Notes: a model not told the origin generated them from the sequence alone. DNA of 39,105 nt from an uncultured Oscillospiraceae bacterium (GCA_900756575.1 CAAEKQ010000175.1:1-39105), one strand, 5' to 3'. Shown: positions 1 to 8,306, counted from the first letter of the stretch. Numbers and translations: made by a program.

Positions 1-114
1 AAAACCGCAGGAATACTTTGTGTATTGCAAGGTTTTCCGAACGAATTTCTGGCGGAAAAGATCCGTCAGAATCCGCAGACGCATTTGCGCGGTGTTGCCT
101 TAGAAACGCAGAAA
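1..114. other. Window edge, no gene seen
   Basis: Between the window start and the first terminator I see no open frame with a ribosome binding site, no RNA gene and no repeat. The stretch may be the 3' flank of a gene lying outside the window. Confidence 0.3.
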
Positions 115-140
115 GGGGCCCGCCCCATCGGGCAGGCCCC
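115..140 (-). terminator. Rho-independent terminator of the first lipoprotein gene
   Basis: An 11-bp GC-rich stem (GGGGCC.GCCC pairing with GGGC.GGCCCC, one G-U pair) closes a 4-nt loop. It lies 15 bases past the stop codon on the minus strand and is followed by a short TTT run, so it fits an intrinsic terminator. Confidence 0.8.
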
Positions 141-155
141 AAGCTGTTTTTGGAA

Positions 156-1934
156 TCAAGCCTTGGATGCCATATAGGTATCGTAAGCCTCCTGATAGAT
201 ATCAATGCAGTCCTGAATGCCCATAGAAGTAAGATCCTTCTGGAAGGCATCCCACTGGGTTTCGATATCCATTTCACCGGTGATAAACTTGCCGATCCGC
301 TCCTCGGCCATGGTGTTAATGTCATTGAACTTGGAGCTGTAGGCCTCATTCTGCTCGGTGTTCAGCGTCAGCGCTGCGGGCAGGGTGTAGAGATCATCCA
401 CGCAGGAAGCCCAGGTGTCAAAGGCCTCGATGACATTATCGCCATAGGTGAAGAAGGACTTGTCGAAGTCCTGGAGAGAGGGAACGCCGGACAGGGTATA
501 GCCGGTCATCATGAACTGGAAGTTGCCGCCGTTGACCACGAAGTCGGTAAACTGCGGATCGCCGTTTTCGTCGTACTCAAAGCCCTCGCCCTCGATGCCG
601 TAGTTGCACAGGAGCTGACCTTCCTCGGTCCAGAAGTAGTCCAGCCACTGGCAAGCCAGCTGTACGTCCTCGCAGTTGGTGGAGATGCTCATGGCACCGC
701 TGCCGCCGGCATTGCCGCCGGTCATGGTGGTGAAGTGGGTGGTCTTCTCGGGGTTATACTCGGGGGAATAGGGATCGGTGATGCCCTCGATGGAGAAGCT
801 CGGCTCGGATACCTGGGCCTGGGTCTCATACTGGGTGATGAAGTTGCCCTGGGAGAACCAGATGCCGGAATCGCCGGAGAGGATCAGGCCGTCGGTGTTG
901 TTCTGGGAGCCGTCGGAGGATGCGGTGATGAAGTCACGGGACAGCAGGCCCTCGTCATACCACTTGTGCATCATGGTGAGGTAGGCCCGATAGCTGTCGT
1001 CCTGGTAGCCGTTCTTGATTACACCGTCCACCTGATACATATTCACGGCACTGGAGCTGCCCATTGCCGCTTCCGCCGCACCTGCGGTACCGTAGCCGGC
1101 AATCAGGTTGGTCATCTGGGTCACGCCGGAGAGCAGCAGTGCGTTGGTACAGCCGTAGTTCTCCTTGAAGGCCAGGAGGGTGTTCTCCCAGTCGTCATAA
1201 GTCTCGGGCATAGGGAGATTCAGGGCGTCCAACCAGTCCTTCCGGATCTGTGCGCCGCTGGTGGGCTTAAAGTCGTCGGAAATCGAGGTGATCTCTGCCA
1301 GCTGACCCTCTGCGTTGTAGGCTTTTTCCTTGTAGTCTGCATACTTGGGGTCGTTGAGGATGGTCATGTAGTTGCCCATGTACTCCTTGGCAGGCTCAGC
1401 CAGGTCGATGATGATTTCCTCCTCGATGGCGCCTGCAGTGGAGCCATAGTAGGAGCCGACGCCGCCCATGATATCCTTCATATCGTTGGCCGCACACAGC
1501 AGGGAGAACTGCTCGGATGCGTTCATCATGGAAACCTCGGTGAACTCAATGTGGACACCGGTGGCCGCCTCGGCTGCATTGAACACGGAGCAGTCCTGAT
1601 AGGAATCAATGCCCACCATGCTGAGAAAGCCGGGGAACTCGCACCACATGGTCAGGGTCTTGGTGCCGGGGTCGCACAGGGGATAGCTGGCCCATTCGCC
1701 GGTGTAGACATAGTCTTCCTCCGCTTCCAGGGCCGAAGCCTCCTCCTGGTCGGATGCCGGCTCCTGCGCCGGTGCTGCGGACTGCTCCTCGGTCACTGGA
1801 GCTTCCGCCTGGGTGGATGCGGGGGGTTCGGACTCGGAGGTTTTTGCACTTTCCGTGGTGCCGCCTCCGCAGCCGGCCAGCAGCCCCACCAGCATACCTG
1901 CGGCCAGGAGCATTGCAAGAATCTTCTTTTTCAT
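156..1934 (-). CDS. Extracellular solute-binding lipoprotein (ABC family 1-like)
   Basis: This 592-residue protein begins with a lipoprotein signal peptide: a KKK n-region, a hydrophobic core, and lipobox LLAGC with the lipidated cysteine at residue 22. An Ala/Glu/Ser/Pro-rich linker of about 50 residues follows, then a large binding-protein domain. Its length and pattern fit the oligosaccharide/peptide-type extracellular solute-binding family that feeds ABC importers. It is clearly paralogous to the lipoprotein at 30657-32393: both end in FITG-MDIE, then MG, then QEAYD-YM. No permease or ATPase gene of an importer lies beside it, so the transport partner is elsewhere or absent. The start is fixed by AGGAGG seven bases upstream. 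Substrate unknown. Confidence 0.88.
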   Translation of the reverse strand: MKKKILAMLLAAGMLVGLLAGCGGGTTESAKTSESEPPASTQAEAPVTEEQSAAPAQEPASDQEEASALEAEEDYVYTGEWASYPLCDPGTKTLTMWCEFPGFLSMVGIDSYQDCSVFNAAEAATGVHIEFTEVSMMNASEQFSLLCAANDMKDIMGGVGSYYGSTAGAIEEEIIIDLAEPAKEYMGNYMTILNDPKYADYKEKAYNAEGQLAEITSISDDFKPTSGAQIRKDWLDALNLPMPETYDDWENTLLAFKENYGCTNALLLSGVTQMTNLIAGYGTAGAAEAAMGSSSAVNMYQVDGVIKNGYQDDSYRAYLTMMHKWYDEGLLSRDFITASSDGSQNNTDGLILSGDSGIWFSQGNFITQYETQAQVSEPSFSIEGITDPYSPEYNPEKTTHFTTMTGGNAGGSGAMSISTNCEDVQLACQWLDYFWTEEGQLLCNYGIEGEGFEYDENGDPQFTDFVVNGGNFQFMMTGYTLSGVPSLQDFDKSFFTYGDNVIEAFDTWASCVDDLYTLPAALTLNTEQNEAYSSKFNDINTMAEERIGKFITGEMDIETQWDAFQKDLTSMGIQDCIDIYQEAYDTYMASKA

Positions 1935-1972
1935 TTGGTTTGCCTCCTTCTGATTCTGGTTTCGTCTTCTAC

Positions 1973-2002
1973 ATTATAAGGAAAATGCGAAACCGCCGTC
2001 AA
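1973..2002 (-). promoter_or_regulatory. Sigma-A-type promoter of the first lipoprotein gene
   Basis: Reading the minus strand, TTGACG (1997-2002) and a perfect TATAAT (1973-1978) are separated by 18 bases, about 40 bases upstream of the start codon of the solute-binding lipoprotein. Confidence 0.7.
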
Positions 2003-2280
2003 TGCGCAAACCAACGGATTCTTACCGCACTTTTTGTGGATTGTAACCTGCAAATTTTATGGTTATGCTCCCATTTTTGTCGTAAATATGTCAGTTTTAT
2101 TAAGTTTACATTTCATAGACGTAAATTTTAAAGCTTTTCCTCCTCTCCGCTTCGTTTGAAGGCGCTTTCACCTATAAAACGCATGGCTGCCCAGAATGGT
2201 CACAGCCTGCCCAAAATTTCTATGCAGCCCCATATTTCCCACGCTTTTGATATTTTATGCGATTTTTTGTCGAAAAGGTA

Positions 2281-2309
2281 TTGACAGTTCTAAAAACATA
2301 TGCTAAGAT
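2281..2309 (+). promoter_or_regulatory. Strong plus-strand promoter with no protein gene downstream
   Basis: A perfect TTGACA (2281-2286), a 17-base spacer and TAAGAT (2304-2309) predict transcription starting near 2316. The next plus-strand sequence is structured and non-coding and ends in a strong terminator at 2512-2549. Confidence 0.7.
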
Positions 2310-2315
2310 GGCAAC

Positions 2316-2549
2316 GTGGTCAGGATGTATGTAACAAGTGATACATCTCAAACAAAACATGGTATGCCAGTGCCATGGACCACAATTCATATCTCCTTCT
2401 TTTCTTTTGAATGGGCGGAAGCCAGAAGCCGCACATTCCGCACAGCGATCCGGCCCTTGCCAGGGGGCCGGTGCTGCGCAACAATTTCTAACACAATCAC
2501 TCCTTATATATGTACGACGGCTACAGGGTGCTGTAGTCGTCGTACTTTT
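2316..2549 (+). ncRNA. Putative structured small RNA, family not recognised
   Basis: The transcript predicted between the promoter at 2281-2309 and the terminator at 2512-2549 is about 230 nt and foldable along its length. Its 5' part forms a three-way junction: GTGGTC (2316-2321) pairs with GACCAC (2378-2383), enclosing hairpins GATGTAT/ATACATC (2324-2347) and CATGG/CCATG (2358-2377). Then come a hairpin GAATG.GCGG/CCGC.CATTC (2409-2438) and a long GC-rich hairpin (2440-2479, CCGGCCC/GGGCCGG extended by GCACAGC/GCTGCGC). The last element is the terminator. There is no ribosome-binding site with a plausible frame. I do not see signatures of 6S RNA, SRP RNA, RNase P RNA, tmRNA or a riboswitch class I know. 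The downstream gene is convergent, so a cis-acting leader is unlikely; a trans-acting RNA is inferred. Confidence 0.55.
2512..2549 (+). terminator. Long-stem terminator of the putative small RNA
   Basis: A 15-bp stem (GTACGACGGCTACAG with its complement, one G-U pair) closes a GGTG loop and is followed by TTTT on the plus strand. The stop codon of the convergent DUF3810-type gene (2521-2523) lies inside the stem, so the hairpin may also end that transcript, although the minus-strand tail (ATATATA) is a poorer terminator. Confidence 0.8.
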
Positions 2550-3633
2550 GCGTTGATCCAATTTCCGTCCAATACCAGGCCATCAACGCTCCCGCCACCG
2601 CGCCATAGTTGTTCACGCCGGTGGGCTGATTAAAGGAGCGAAGGTAGCTGTCGTTGGCCTTCTGCGCCGCTTTTTTGATGGGCTTTTCAAACTGGGCATA
2701 GTGCTCGTTGGCGCTGAGCACATCCGCCCGGAGCTGATCGTTCATGCCGTTCCACAAAATCGCCTGGGTCTCCTTGTCCGTTTTCGCAATGGCGTTATAA
2801 CAATAGATAAACGCCAAATAGTAGCCGGAATACCGATACTTAGGATCCCATGAATGGATACAGGCCAGAAATGCGGCAAAGTTGGCGTCCGCCTCCTGGG
2901 TCACTGTCGTGCGGTGGGCGCACTCATGGCTGATGGTAAAGGGTAGGGATACATCCGGCGTGTCCACATTGATGCCCATTTCCCCGGTATAGGCGATAAA
3001 GATCCCGGTCAGGCCGCACAGATCCATGAGCCGGGAAAAGGCCAGCCCCTTGGGGCGTACTGGCAGGATGTCAAAGCGATCCCCATAGTTCTCCCGGAGA
3101 TAGTCATAACCGCTACCAGCCGACTCCTCCAGTGCCGAAAAGCCACCGAAATCCGTCACGCCGTTTTCATCTCTGGGGCTTTCCAGGGCATAGGCGTTTG
3201 CCATTTTCAAATAGTATTCCGCCGCCTGAGCCGCTTCCTCCGGAGTAAACTCCGTCCTGGTATAGGCCGTGGTGCTGGTAAAGGTAGGCGCAAACTGGTC
3301 CGCTCCCCAAAGGGTTACAAATAAGAATAGAATGATGGACGCGATCAACGCCGCCGTGGAGCACAGCTTCCCCAGACCCCTTCTCCGGCTGATGACCTTG
3401 ATGATCCATCCCATAGCCAGCCAAATCAGCCCCAATCCGCCCCACTCCAGCAGGGAAAACGGGAACAAATCCGTGATGTGGCCCCATAGGTTCAGCAGCT
3501 TCCGGCTTCCGTTTTGATACCAGGGGAACAATAGATTTGGGCAGTGCTTTGCCAGCTCATAAATGCCCGTGGTACATAAAAATAAAATCAGCGCCGTAAG
3601 CCAGCGCACACGATTCGCCTGTTTCGTTGTCAT
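2521..3633 (-). CDS. DUF3810-type membrane protein with an HExxH motif
   Basis: This protein of about 370 residues has an N-terminal hydrophobic segment (about residues 10-25), two more membrane segments within the first 120 residues, and a large extracytoplasmic domain. That domain carries an HECAH motif (HExxH zinc-protease signature) followed by a glutamate-rich stretch (QEADANF). This arrangement is typical of the DUF3810 family, which is predicted to be metalloprotease-like but has no established function. The start at 3633 is chosen over an upstream in-frame ATG because AAAGGG lies about nine bases upstream and the hydrophobic segment then begins near the N-terminus. The C-terminal codons lie inside the terminator hairpin of the convergent small RNA. 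Confidence 0.75.
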   Translation of the reverse strand: MTTKQANRVRWLTALILFLCTTGIYELAKHCPNLLFPWYQNGSRKLLNLWGHITDLFPFSLLEWGGLGLIWLAMGWIIKVISRRRGLGKLCSTAALIASIILFLFVTLWGADQFAPTFTSTTAYTRTEFTPEEAAQAAEYYLKMANAYALESPRDENGVTDFGGFSALEESAGSGYDYLRENYGDRFDILPVRPKGLAFSRLMDLCGLTGIFIAYTGEMGINVDTPDVSLPFTISHECAHRTTVTQEADANFAAFLACIHSWDPKYRYSGYYLAFIYCYNAIAKTDKETQAILWNGMNDQLRADVLSANEHYAQFEKPIKKAAQKANDSYLRSFNQPTGVNNYGAVAGALMAWYWTEIGSTQKYDDYSTL

Positions 3634-3663
3634 AAGGATCGTCCCTTTCCGTTGTATGGATGC

Positions 3664-3669
3664 ATTATA
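3664..3669 (-). promoter_or_regulatory. Extended -10 promoter element of the DUF3810-type gene
   Basis: The minus strand reads TGCTATAAT, an extended -10 element, about 30 bases upstream of the start codon. No good -35 hexamer is present at the usual distance. Confidence 0.4.
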
Positions 3670-3815
3670 GCATAGTTTTCGTCCAAGCGGGATATTCTGA
3701 TTGCAGCTTCCCCGATGCCTTTGGATTTTCCCGTGAAAAGTTGCACAAATCCCTGCAGGAAATCCACCCCAGAATGACAATACCGCTTAAATTTCGAAAA
3801 CTCCCCTCTGCCGCC

Positions 3816-3845
3816 TTGACAATGCCCCCGAAAAAATGGTATAGT
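3816..3845 (+). promoter_or_regulatory. Promoter of the T-box/glyS transcript
   Basis: Perfect TTGACA (3816-3821), an 18-base spacer and TATAGT (3840-3845) precede the T-box leader by a few bases. Confidence 0.75.
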
Positions 3846-3851
3846 GGCATC

Positions 3852-4100
3852 GAACATACGAAACAAGCGATGAGTGGGAATAGTAGCTGTTCTGCGTCTT
3901 TCAGAGAGAAGATGGCCGGTGAAAATCTTCAGCAGGCAGACAGCCAAGGCGCCCATGAGCTGCGGTTCGAACGGCCTCGCGCCCAGTAGACGCCGCCGGT
4001 TAGCCTCCGTTACAGGCGCCAAGTGCGGATCAATGATCCGAATTTAGGTGGTACCACGGACATTGTTCGCCCTAAGCATTTGCTTGGGGCGATTTTATTA
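3852..4100 (+). promoter_or_regulatory. T-box riboswitch (glycine) controlling glyS
   Basis: The leader carries the conserved T-box motif TAGGTGGTACCACG (4045-4058), whose bulge pairs with the acceptor end of uncharged tRNA. It is followed by an intrinsic terminator, an 11-bp stem CGCCCTAAGCA/TGCTTGGGGCG with a TTTTATT tail (4068-4100), that the antiterminator would displace. Stem I has a loop-E-like AGTA on its 5' side and GAAC-GGC on its 3' side. I read GGC at 3973-3975 as the glycine specifier codon, which fits the downstream gene; a second GGC in the stem keeps this assignment tentative. When uncharged glycine tRNA accumulates, transcription should read through into glyS. Confidence 0.92.
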
Positions 4101-4125
4101 TGTCTGAACGAAAGGAGATTTTCCC

Positions 4126-5556
4126 ATGAAAAATACCGAAAAGACCATGGACAAAATTGTTGCCCTCTGCAAAAACCGGGGCTTTGTCTTCCCCGGCAGC
4201 GAGATCTATGGCGGCCTGGCCAACACCTGGGACTACGGTCCTTTGGGCGCAGAGCTGAAGAACAACATCAAGCGCGCCTGGTGGAAGAAGTTCGTCCAGG
4301 AGAACCCCTATAACGTGGGTCTGGATGCCGCCATCCTCATGAACCCCCAGACCTGGGTTGCATCCGGCCACTTAGGCGGCTTCTCCGATCCTCTGATGGA
4401 CTGCCGGGAGTGTCACGAGCGCTTCCGTGCCGACAAGCTCATTGAGGACTGGACCCAGGAGAACGGCATCACCCTGGATAAGCCCATCGACGCCTTCTCT
4501 CAGGCCGAGATGAAGAACTATATCGAGGAACATAACATCCCTTGCCCCACCTGCGGCAAGCACAACTTCACCGATATCCGTCAGTTCAACCTGATGTTCA
4601 AGACCTTCCAGGGCGTGACCGAGGACGCAAAGAACACCGTTTATCTCCGTCCCGAAACTGCGCAGGGCATTTTCGTCAACTTCGTAAATGTGCAGCGTAC
4701 CACCCGGAAAAAGCTGCCCTTCGGTATCGGCCAGATCGGCAAGTCCTTCCGGAATGAAATCACCCCCGGCAACTTCATCTTCCGTGTCCGTGAGTTCGAG
4801 CAGATGGAGCTGGAGTTCTTCTGCGAGCCCGGCACCGATCTGGAGTGGTTTAACTACTGGCGCAGCTTCTGCAAGGAATGGCTGCTGTCCCTGGGCATGA
4901 CCGAGGAGAACCTGCGGCTCCGTGACCATGATCCCGAGGAGCTGTGCTTCTACTCCAAGGCAACCACCGACTTCGAGTATCTCTTCCCCTTCGGCTGGGG
5001 CGAGCTGTGGGGCGTGGCCGACCGTACCGACTACGACCTGACCCAGCATCAAAACACCTCCGGCAGAGACCTCACCTACTACGATCAGGAGAAGAACACC
5101 CGGTATATCCCCTACGTCATCGAGCCTTCTCTGGGCGTAGAGCGTTCCGTGCTGGCCTTCCTGGTGAACGCATACGACGAGGAAGTGGTCGGTCAGGACA
5201 AGAAGGGCAATGACGACGTCCGTGTGGTCATGCACTTCCATCCCGCACTGGCTCCCTTCAAGTGCGCCGTACTGCCTCTGTCCAAGAAGCTGGGTGACAA
5301 GGCCACCGAGATATATAACGAGCTGTCGGGGCAGTTCATGTGCGACTATGACGAGACCGGCTCCATCGGCAAGCGCTATCGCCGGGAAGACGAGATCGGC
5401 ACCCCCTTCTGCATCACCGTTGACTTCCAGACCGTAGGCGACGAGAACACCCCCGCCGACAACTGCGTCACCGTCCGTGAGCGTGACTCCATGGAGCAGG
5501 TGCGTATGCCCATCGACCAGGTTGCCGCTTATATCGCAGAACGAATCAAATTCTAA
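4126..5556 (+). CDS. glyS: Glycyl-tRNA synthetase, single-chain class II type
   Basis: This enzyme charges tRNA-Gly with glycine in the cytoplasm. Its 476 residues match the alpha2 single-chain type rather than the bacterial alpha2beta2 GlyQ/GlyS pair. Visible features are a CxxC pair (CREC and CPTC) bracketing an insertion of zinc-ribbon type, class II motif 2 (FRNEITPGNFIFRVREFEQME), motif 3 (EPSLGVERSVLAF), and a C-terminal anticodon-binding domain starting near residue 370. AAAGGAG precedes the ATG. The gene stands directly downstream of a glycine T-box, which supports both identity and regulation. A short hairpin and the transketolase genes follow at close spacing, so partial co-transcription is possible. 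Confidence 0.97.
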   Translation: MKNTEKTMDKIVALCKNRGFVFPGSEIYGGLANTWDYGPLGAELKNNIKRAWWKKFVQENPYNVGLDAAILMNPQTWVASGHLGGFSDPLMDCRECHERFRADKLIEDWTQENGITLDKPIDAFSQAEMKNYIEEHNIPCPTCGKHNFTDIRQFNLMFKTFQGVTEDAKNTVYLRPETAQGIFVNFVNVQRTTRKKLPFGIGQIGKSFRNEITPGNFIFRVREFEQMELEFFCEPGTDLEWFNYWRSFCKEWLLSLGMTEENLRLRDHDPEELCFYSKATTDFEYLFPFGWGELWGVADRTDYDLTQHQNTSGRDLTYYDQEKNTRYIPYVIEPSLGVERSVLAFLVNAYDEEVVGQDKKGNDDVRVVMHFHPALAPFKCAVLPLSKKLGDKATEIYNELSGQFMCDYDETGSIGKRYRREDEIGTPFCITVDFQTVGDENTPADNCVTVRERDSMEQVRMPIDQVAAYIAERIKF

Positions 5557-5561
5557 CTTCT

Positions 5562-5587
5562 AATTACCGCCTGCCGGTAATTCCTTT
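5562..5587 (+). terminator. Weak hairpin between glyS and transketolase
   Basis: AATTACCG (5562-5569) pairs with CGGTAATT (5575-5582), followed by CCTTT. The stem is short and AT-rich with a poor U-tract, so it may only partly terminate or may protect the RNA. Confidence 0.35.
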
Positions 5588-5602
5588 GAAAGAGAGGATA
5601 TT

Positions 5603-6445
5603 ATGGATCAGAATCATAAGATGGCACTGGCCACAGCAACCCGTGCCCGGCTGCTGGCACTTCAGTGTGTCCACGAGGCCGCTTCCGGACATCCCGGCGG
5701 CTCTATGAGCTGCATGGATCTGCTGACCGTGCTGTATTTCGGCGTCATGCGCATCGACCCCGACGCCCCTCATGCCCCCAACCGCGACCGCTTCGTGCTG
5801 TCCAAGGGCCACTGTACCCCCGCCCTGTATTCCGTGCTGGCACTCCGGGGCTTCTTCCCCCTGGATGACCTCCACAAGTTCCGCTCCATCGACGACCACT
5901 ATTCCGGCCACCCGGACATGGTTCATGTCAAGGGCGTTGATATGTCCACCGGTTCTCTGGGCCAGGGCATTTCCGCCGCTGTCGGCATGGCGCTGGCCGG
6001 CAAGATGGACAATAAGGCCTACCGGGTCTACACCATTCTGGGCGACGGCGAGATTGAGGAGGGCCAGACTTGGGAGGCTGCTATGTCCGCCGCCAAGTAT
6101 CATCTGGACAACCTCTGTGCCATTGTGGACGTAAACGGTCTCCAGATCGACGGCAAGACCGCCGACGTCATGCCCTCCGAGCCTCTGGACAAGAAGTACG
6201 AGGCCTTTGGCTGGCATGTCATCAAGATCGACGGCCACGACTTTGATCAGATCAACGCTGCCTTTCAGGAGGCCCAGGAGACCAAGGGTCAGCCCACCGT
6301 CATCCTGGCCAAAACCGTAAAGGGCAAGGGCATCTCCTACATGGAGAACAACGCAGGCTGGCACGGCAAGGCGCCCAACGACGAGCAGTATGCTCAGGGT
6401 GTTGCCGAGCTCACCGCGATTCTGAACGAACTGGAGGAGGCGTAA
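5603..6445 (+). CDS. Transketolase, N-terminal (thiamine diphosphate-binding) subunit
   Basis: This 280-residue protein corresponds to the pyrophosphate-binding half of transketolase. It carries the thiamine diphosphate motif GDG...N (GDGEIEEGQ followed about 25 residues later by VDVNGLQIDG), HPGGS near the N-terminus, and SKGH. With the next gene it should form a split transketolase that moves two-carbon units between sugar phosphates in the non-oxidative pentose phosphate pathway. The stop codon and the next start are two bases apart, giving translational coupling and equal expression. GAGAGG lies upstream of the ATG. Confidence 0.95.
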   Translation: MDQNHKMALATATRARLLALQCVHEAASGHPGGSMSCMDLLTVLYFGVMRIDPDAPHAPNRDRFVLSKGHCTPALYSVLALRGFFPLDDLHKFRSIDDHYSGHPDMVHVKGVDMSTGSLGQGISAAVGMALAGKMDNKAYRVYTILGDGEIEEGQTWEAAMSAAKYHLDNLCAIVDVNGLQIDGKTADVMPSEPLDKKYEAFGWHVIKIDGHDFDQINAAFQEAQETKGQPTVILAKTVKGKGISYMENNAGWHGKAPNDEQYAQGVAELTAILNELEEA

Positions 6446-6447
6446 CC

Positions 6448-7389
6448 ATGAAAATCGCAACTCGTGCCGCTTATGGCGAGGCTCTTGCAGAGCTTGCCGA
6501 GGCTTATCCTCAGCTTGTGGTGCTGGACGCCGATCTGTCCGGTTCTACCATGACCAAAACCTTTGCCGCAAAATATCCCGAGCGGTTCTTCGATATGGGC
6601 ATCGCCGAGGGCAACATGGCCGGTGTGGCTGCCGGTCTTGCCACCTGCGGTAAGATTCCCTTTATCAACTCCTTTGCCATGTTCTCCGCAGGCCGTGCCT
6701 GGGAACAGGTGCGCAACTCCATCGCCTATCCTGGCCTGAACGTGAAGGTCATCGGCTCTCACGGCGGTCTCAGCGTGGGCGAGGACGGCGCAACCCATCA
6801 GTGCATCGAGGACTATGCCATCATGCGTGCCATTCCCGGTATACTGGTGCTGTCCCCTTGCGACGGCCCCGAGATGAAGCTGGCTGTCAAGGCACTGCTG
6901 GATTATCAGGGCCCCGCTTATATGCGTCTGGGCCGTCTGGCGGTAGAGTCCGTCACCGACACCATCCCCGGCTACACCTTTGCGCTGGGCAAGGGCAGCA
7001 TGCTCCGGGACGGCACCGACGCCACCATTATTGCCACCGGCATGATGGTGCAGTGCGCCTACGAGGCTGCCGAAACCCTGGCTGCCGAGGGCATCTCCCT
7101 GCGCGTCATTGATATGCACACCATCAAGCCCATCGACAAGGACATCGTGCTGAAAGCCGCCGAGGAAACCGGCTGCATCATCACCTCCGAGGAAGCCAAC
7201 ATCATCGGCGGTCTTGGTTCCGCCGTTGCCGAGGTGGTATCCGAGGGCTGTCCGGTTCCCGTGGTGCGTCATGGCGTCAACGATGAGTTTGGCCGCTCCG
7301 GCAAAGCTCAGGCCGTGCTGGACGCTTACAAGCTCAACGCCCAGGGCATCGCCGAGAAGGTTCGCTACGCCCTGACCCTGAAGAAGTAA
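6448..7389 (+). CDS. Transketolase, C-terminal subunit
   Basis: This 313-residue partner contains the pyrimidine-binding domain (GIAEGNMAGVAAGLA, with the catalytic-type glutamate) and the transketolase C-terminal domain. It begins two bases after the N-terminal subunit, with GGAGG overlapping the end of that gene, and ends one base before rsmG. The alternative reading, a DXP synthase half, is less likely given the paired N-terminal subunit of transketolase type. Confidence 0.95.
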   Translation: MKIATRAAYGEALAELAEAYPQLVVLDADLSGSTMTKTFAAKYPERFFDMGIAEGNMAGVAAGLATCGKIPFINSFAMFSAGRAWEQVRNSIAYPGLNVKVIGSHGGLSVGEDGATHQCIEDYAIMRAIPGILVLSPCDGPEMKLAVKALLDYQGPAYMRLGRLAVESVTDTIPGYTFALGKGSMLRDGTDATIIATGMMVQCAYEAAETLAAEGISLRVIDMHTIKPIDKDIVLKAAEETGCIITSEEANIIGGLGSAVAEVVSEGCPVPVVRHGVNDEFGRSGKAQAVLDAYKLNAQGIAEKVRYALTLKK

Positions 7390-7390
7390 G

Positions 7391-8104
7391 ATGGATACCG
7401 CATCCATGAAGCAGGCGCTGGCATCCGGACTTCCCCAGCTGGAGCGAAAGCTCACGGATGCTCAGCTGGATACGTTCTGCGCCTTCGGTTCGGCCCTGGT
7501 GGAAAAGAATCAGGTGATGAATCTCACCGCCATTACCGAGCCGGAGCAGGTGGCAAGGCTTCATTTCCTCGACTGCATTGCGCTGCTGGGTGCCGCCAAT
7601 TTCTACGGAAAAACCGTGATCGACGTGGGCTGCGGCGCCGGATTCCCCGGTGTGCCCCTGAAAATTGCGGAGCCCTCCATTGACCTCACCCTGCTGGACA
7701 GTCTGAAAAAGCGCATGGACTGGCTGGAGTCCACTCTGCCGGAATTGGGCATTGAGGCTCAGTGCGTTGCCGCAAGAGCCGAGGAATACGCTCTTGAGCA
7801 TCGGGAGCAGTATGACATTGCCGTATCCCGCGCCGTGGCAAGGCTCACCATGCTGGCGGAATTGTGTCTCCCCCTGGTGCGGGTGGGCGGTCATTTCGTC
7901 GCCATGAAGTCCGCGGACAGCGATGAGGAACTGTCTCAGGCGGCCCGAGCCATTGCTACCCTGGGCGGAAAGGTCACCCGGATTTGGGATTATCCCGTTC
8001 CCGGTACCAACGCCGTTCACCGTGCGGTGGTGATCACCAAGGTCAAGGCCACCCCGAAGCCCTATCCCCGCCGCTTTGCAAAAATCAAGCAGCAGCCCCT
8101 GTAA
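7391..8104 (+). CDS. rsmG: 16S rRNA (guanine-527-N7)-methyltransferase RsmG
   Basis: This 237-residue protein has the AdoMet-binding motif VIDVGCGAGFPGVPL near residue 80, then LLDSLKKRMDWL and an AVSRAVARL segment, all typical of the GidB/RsmG family. The enzyme methylates G527 in the decoding site of 16S rRNA; its loss in other bacteria gives low-level streptomycin resistance. The ATG lies one base after the transketolase stop, so the three genes form one operon. A terminator follows directly. The link with transketolase is positional; no functional tie is known to me. Confidence 0.95.
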   Translation: MDTASMKQALASGLPQLERKLTDAQLDTFCAFGSALVEKNQVMNLTAITEPEQVARLHFLDCIALLGAANFYGKTVIDVGCGAGFPGVPLKIAEPSIDLTLLDSLKKRMDWLESTLPELGIEAQCVAARAEEYALEHREQYDIAVSRAVARLTMLAELCLPLVRVGGHFVAMKSADSDEELSQAARAIATLGGKVTRIWDYPVPGTNAVHRAVVITKVKATPKPYPRRFAKIKQQPL

Positions 8105-8116
8105 TAACGCACAACG

Positions 8117-8150
8117 AAGCCGCAGGCCATATTCGGTCTGCGGCTTTTGC
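8117..8150 (+). terminator. Terminator of the tkt-rsmG operon
   Basis: A 12-bp stem (AAGCCGCAGGCC with GGTCTGCGGCTT) closes a six-base loop and is followed by TTTTGC. Confidence 0.85.
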
Positions 8151-8245
8151 GATAAATTTCCGGGTTCCTGCATATAGTAGAGGTACCTGAGCCTCCATTT
8201 CCGCACATTTTGCTGTAAAAGTTACTGTATCGGAAAAGAATCCTG

Positions 8246-8274
8246 TTGAAATTTGCTGAATGACTGGTTATAAT
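8246..8274 (+). promoter_or_regulatory. Promoter of the MinD-like/mgsA pair
   Basis: TTGAAA (8246-8251), a 17-base spacer and a perfect TATAAT (8269-8274) lie about 30 bases before the MinD-like start codon. Confidence 0.7.
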
Positions 8275-8306
8275 GTTATCATGTGACTGCGAAAGGAGAT
8301 CTGTCC

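Noticed and set aside
18..1979. A 653-codon plus-strand open frame opposite the first lipoprotein gene.
   Set aside because: It is the antisense shadow of the GC-rich lipoprotein gene; the minus-strand frame has a signal peptide, ribosome site and promoter.
2316..2479. 6S RNA, SRP RNA or purine-type riboswitch as the identity of the structured RNA.
   Set aside because: The 5' end pairs internally rather than with the 3' end as in 6S RNA, the SRP tetraloop motif is missing, and the junction bases do not match the purine aptamer.
2316..2633. A GTG-started plus-strand frame over the small RNA.
   Set aside because: There is no ribosome site, the frame crosses the terminator, and the protein has no recognisable pattern.
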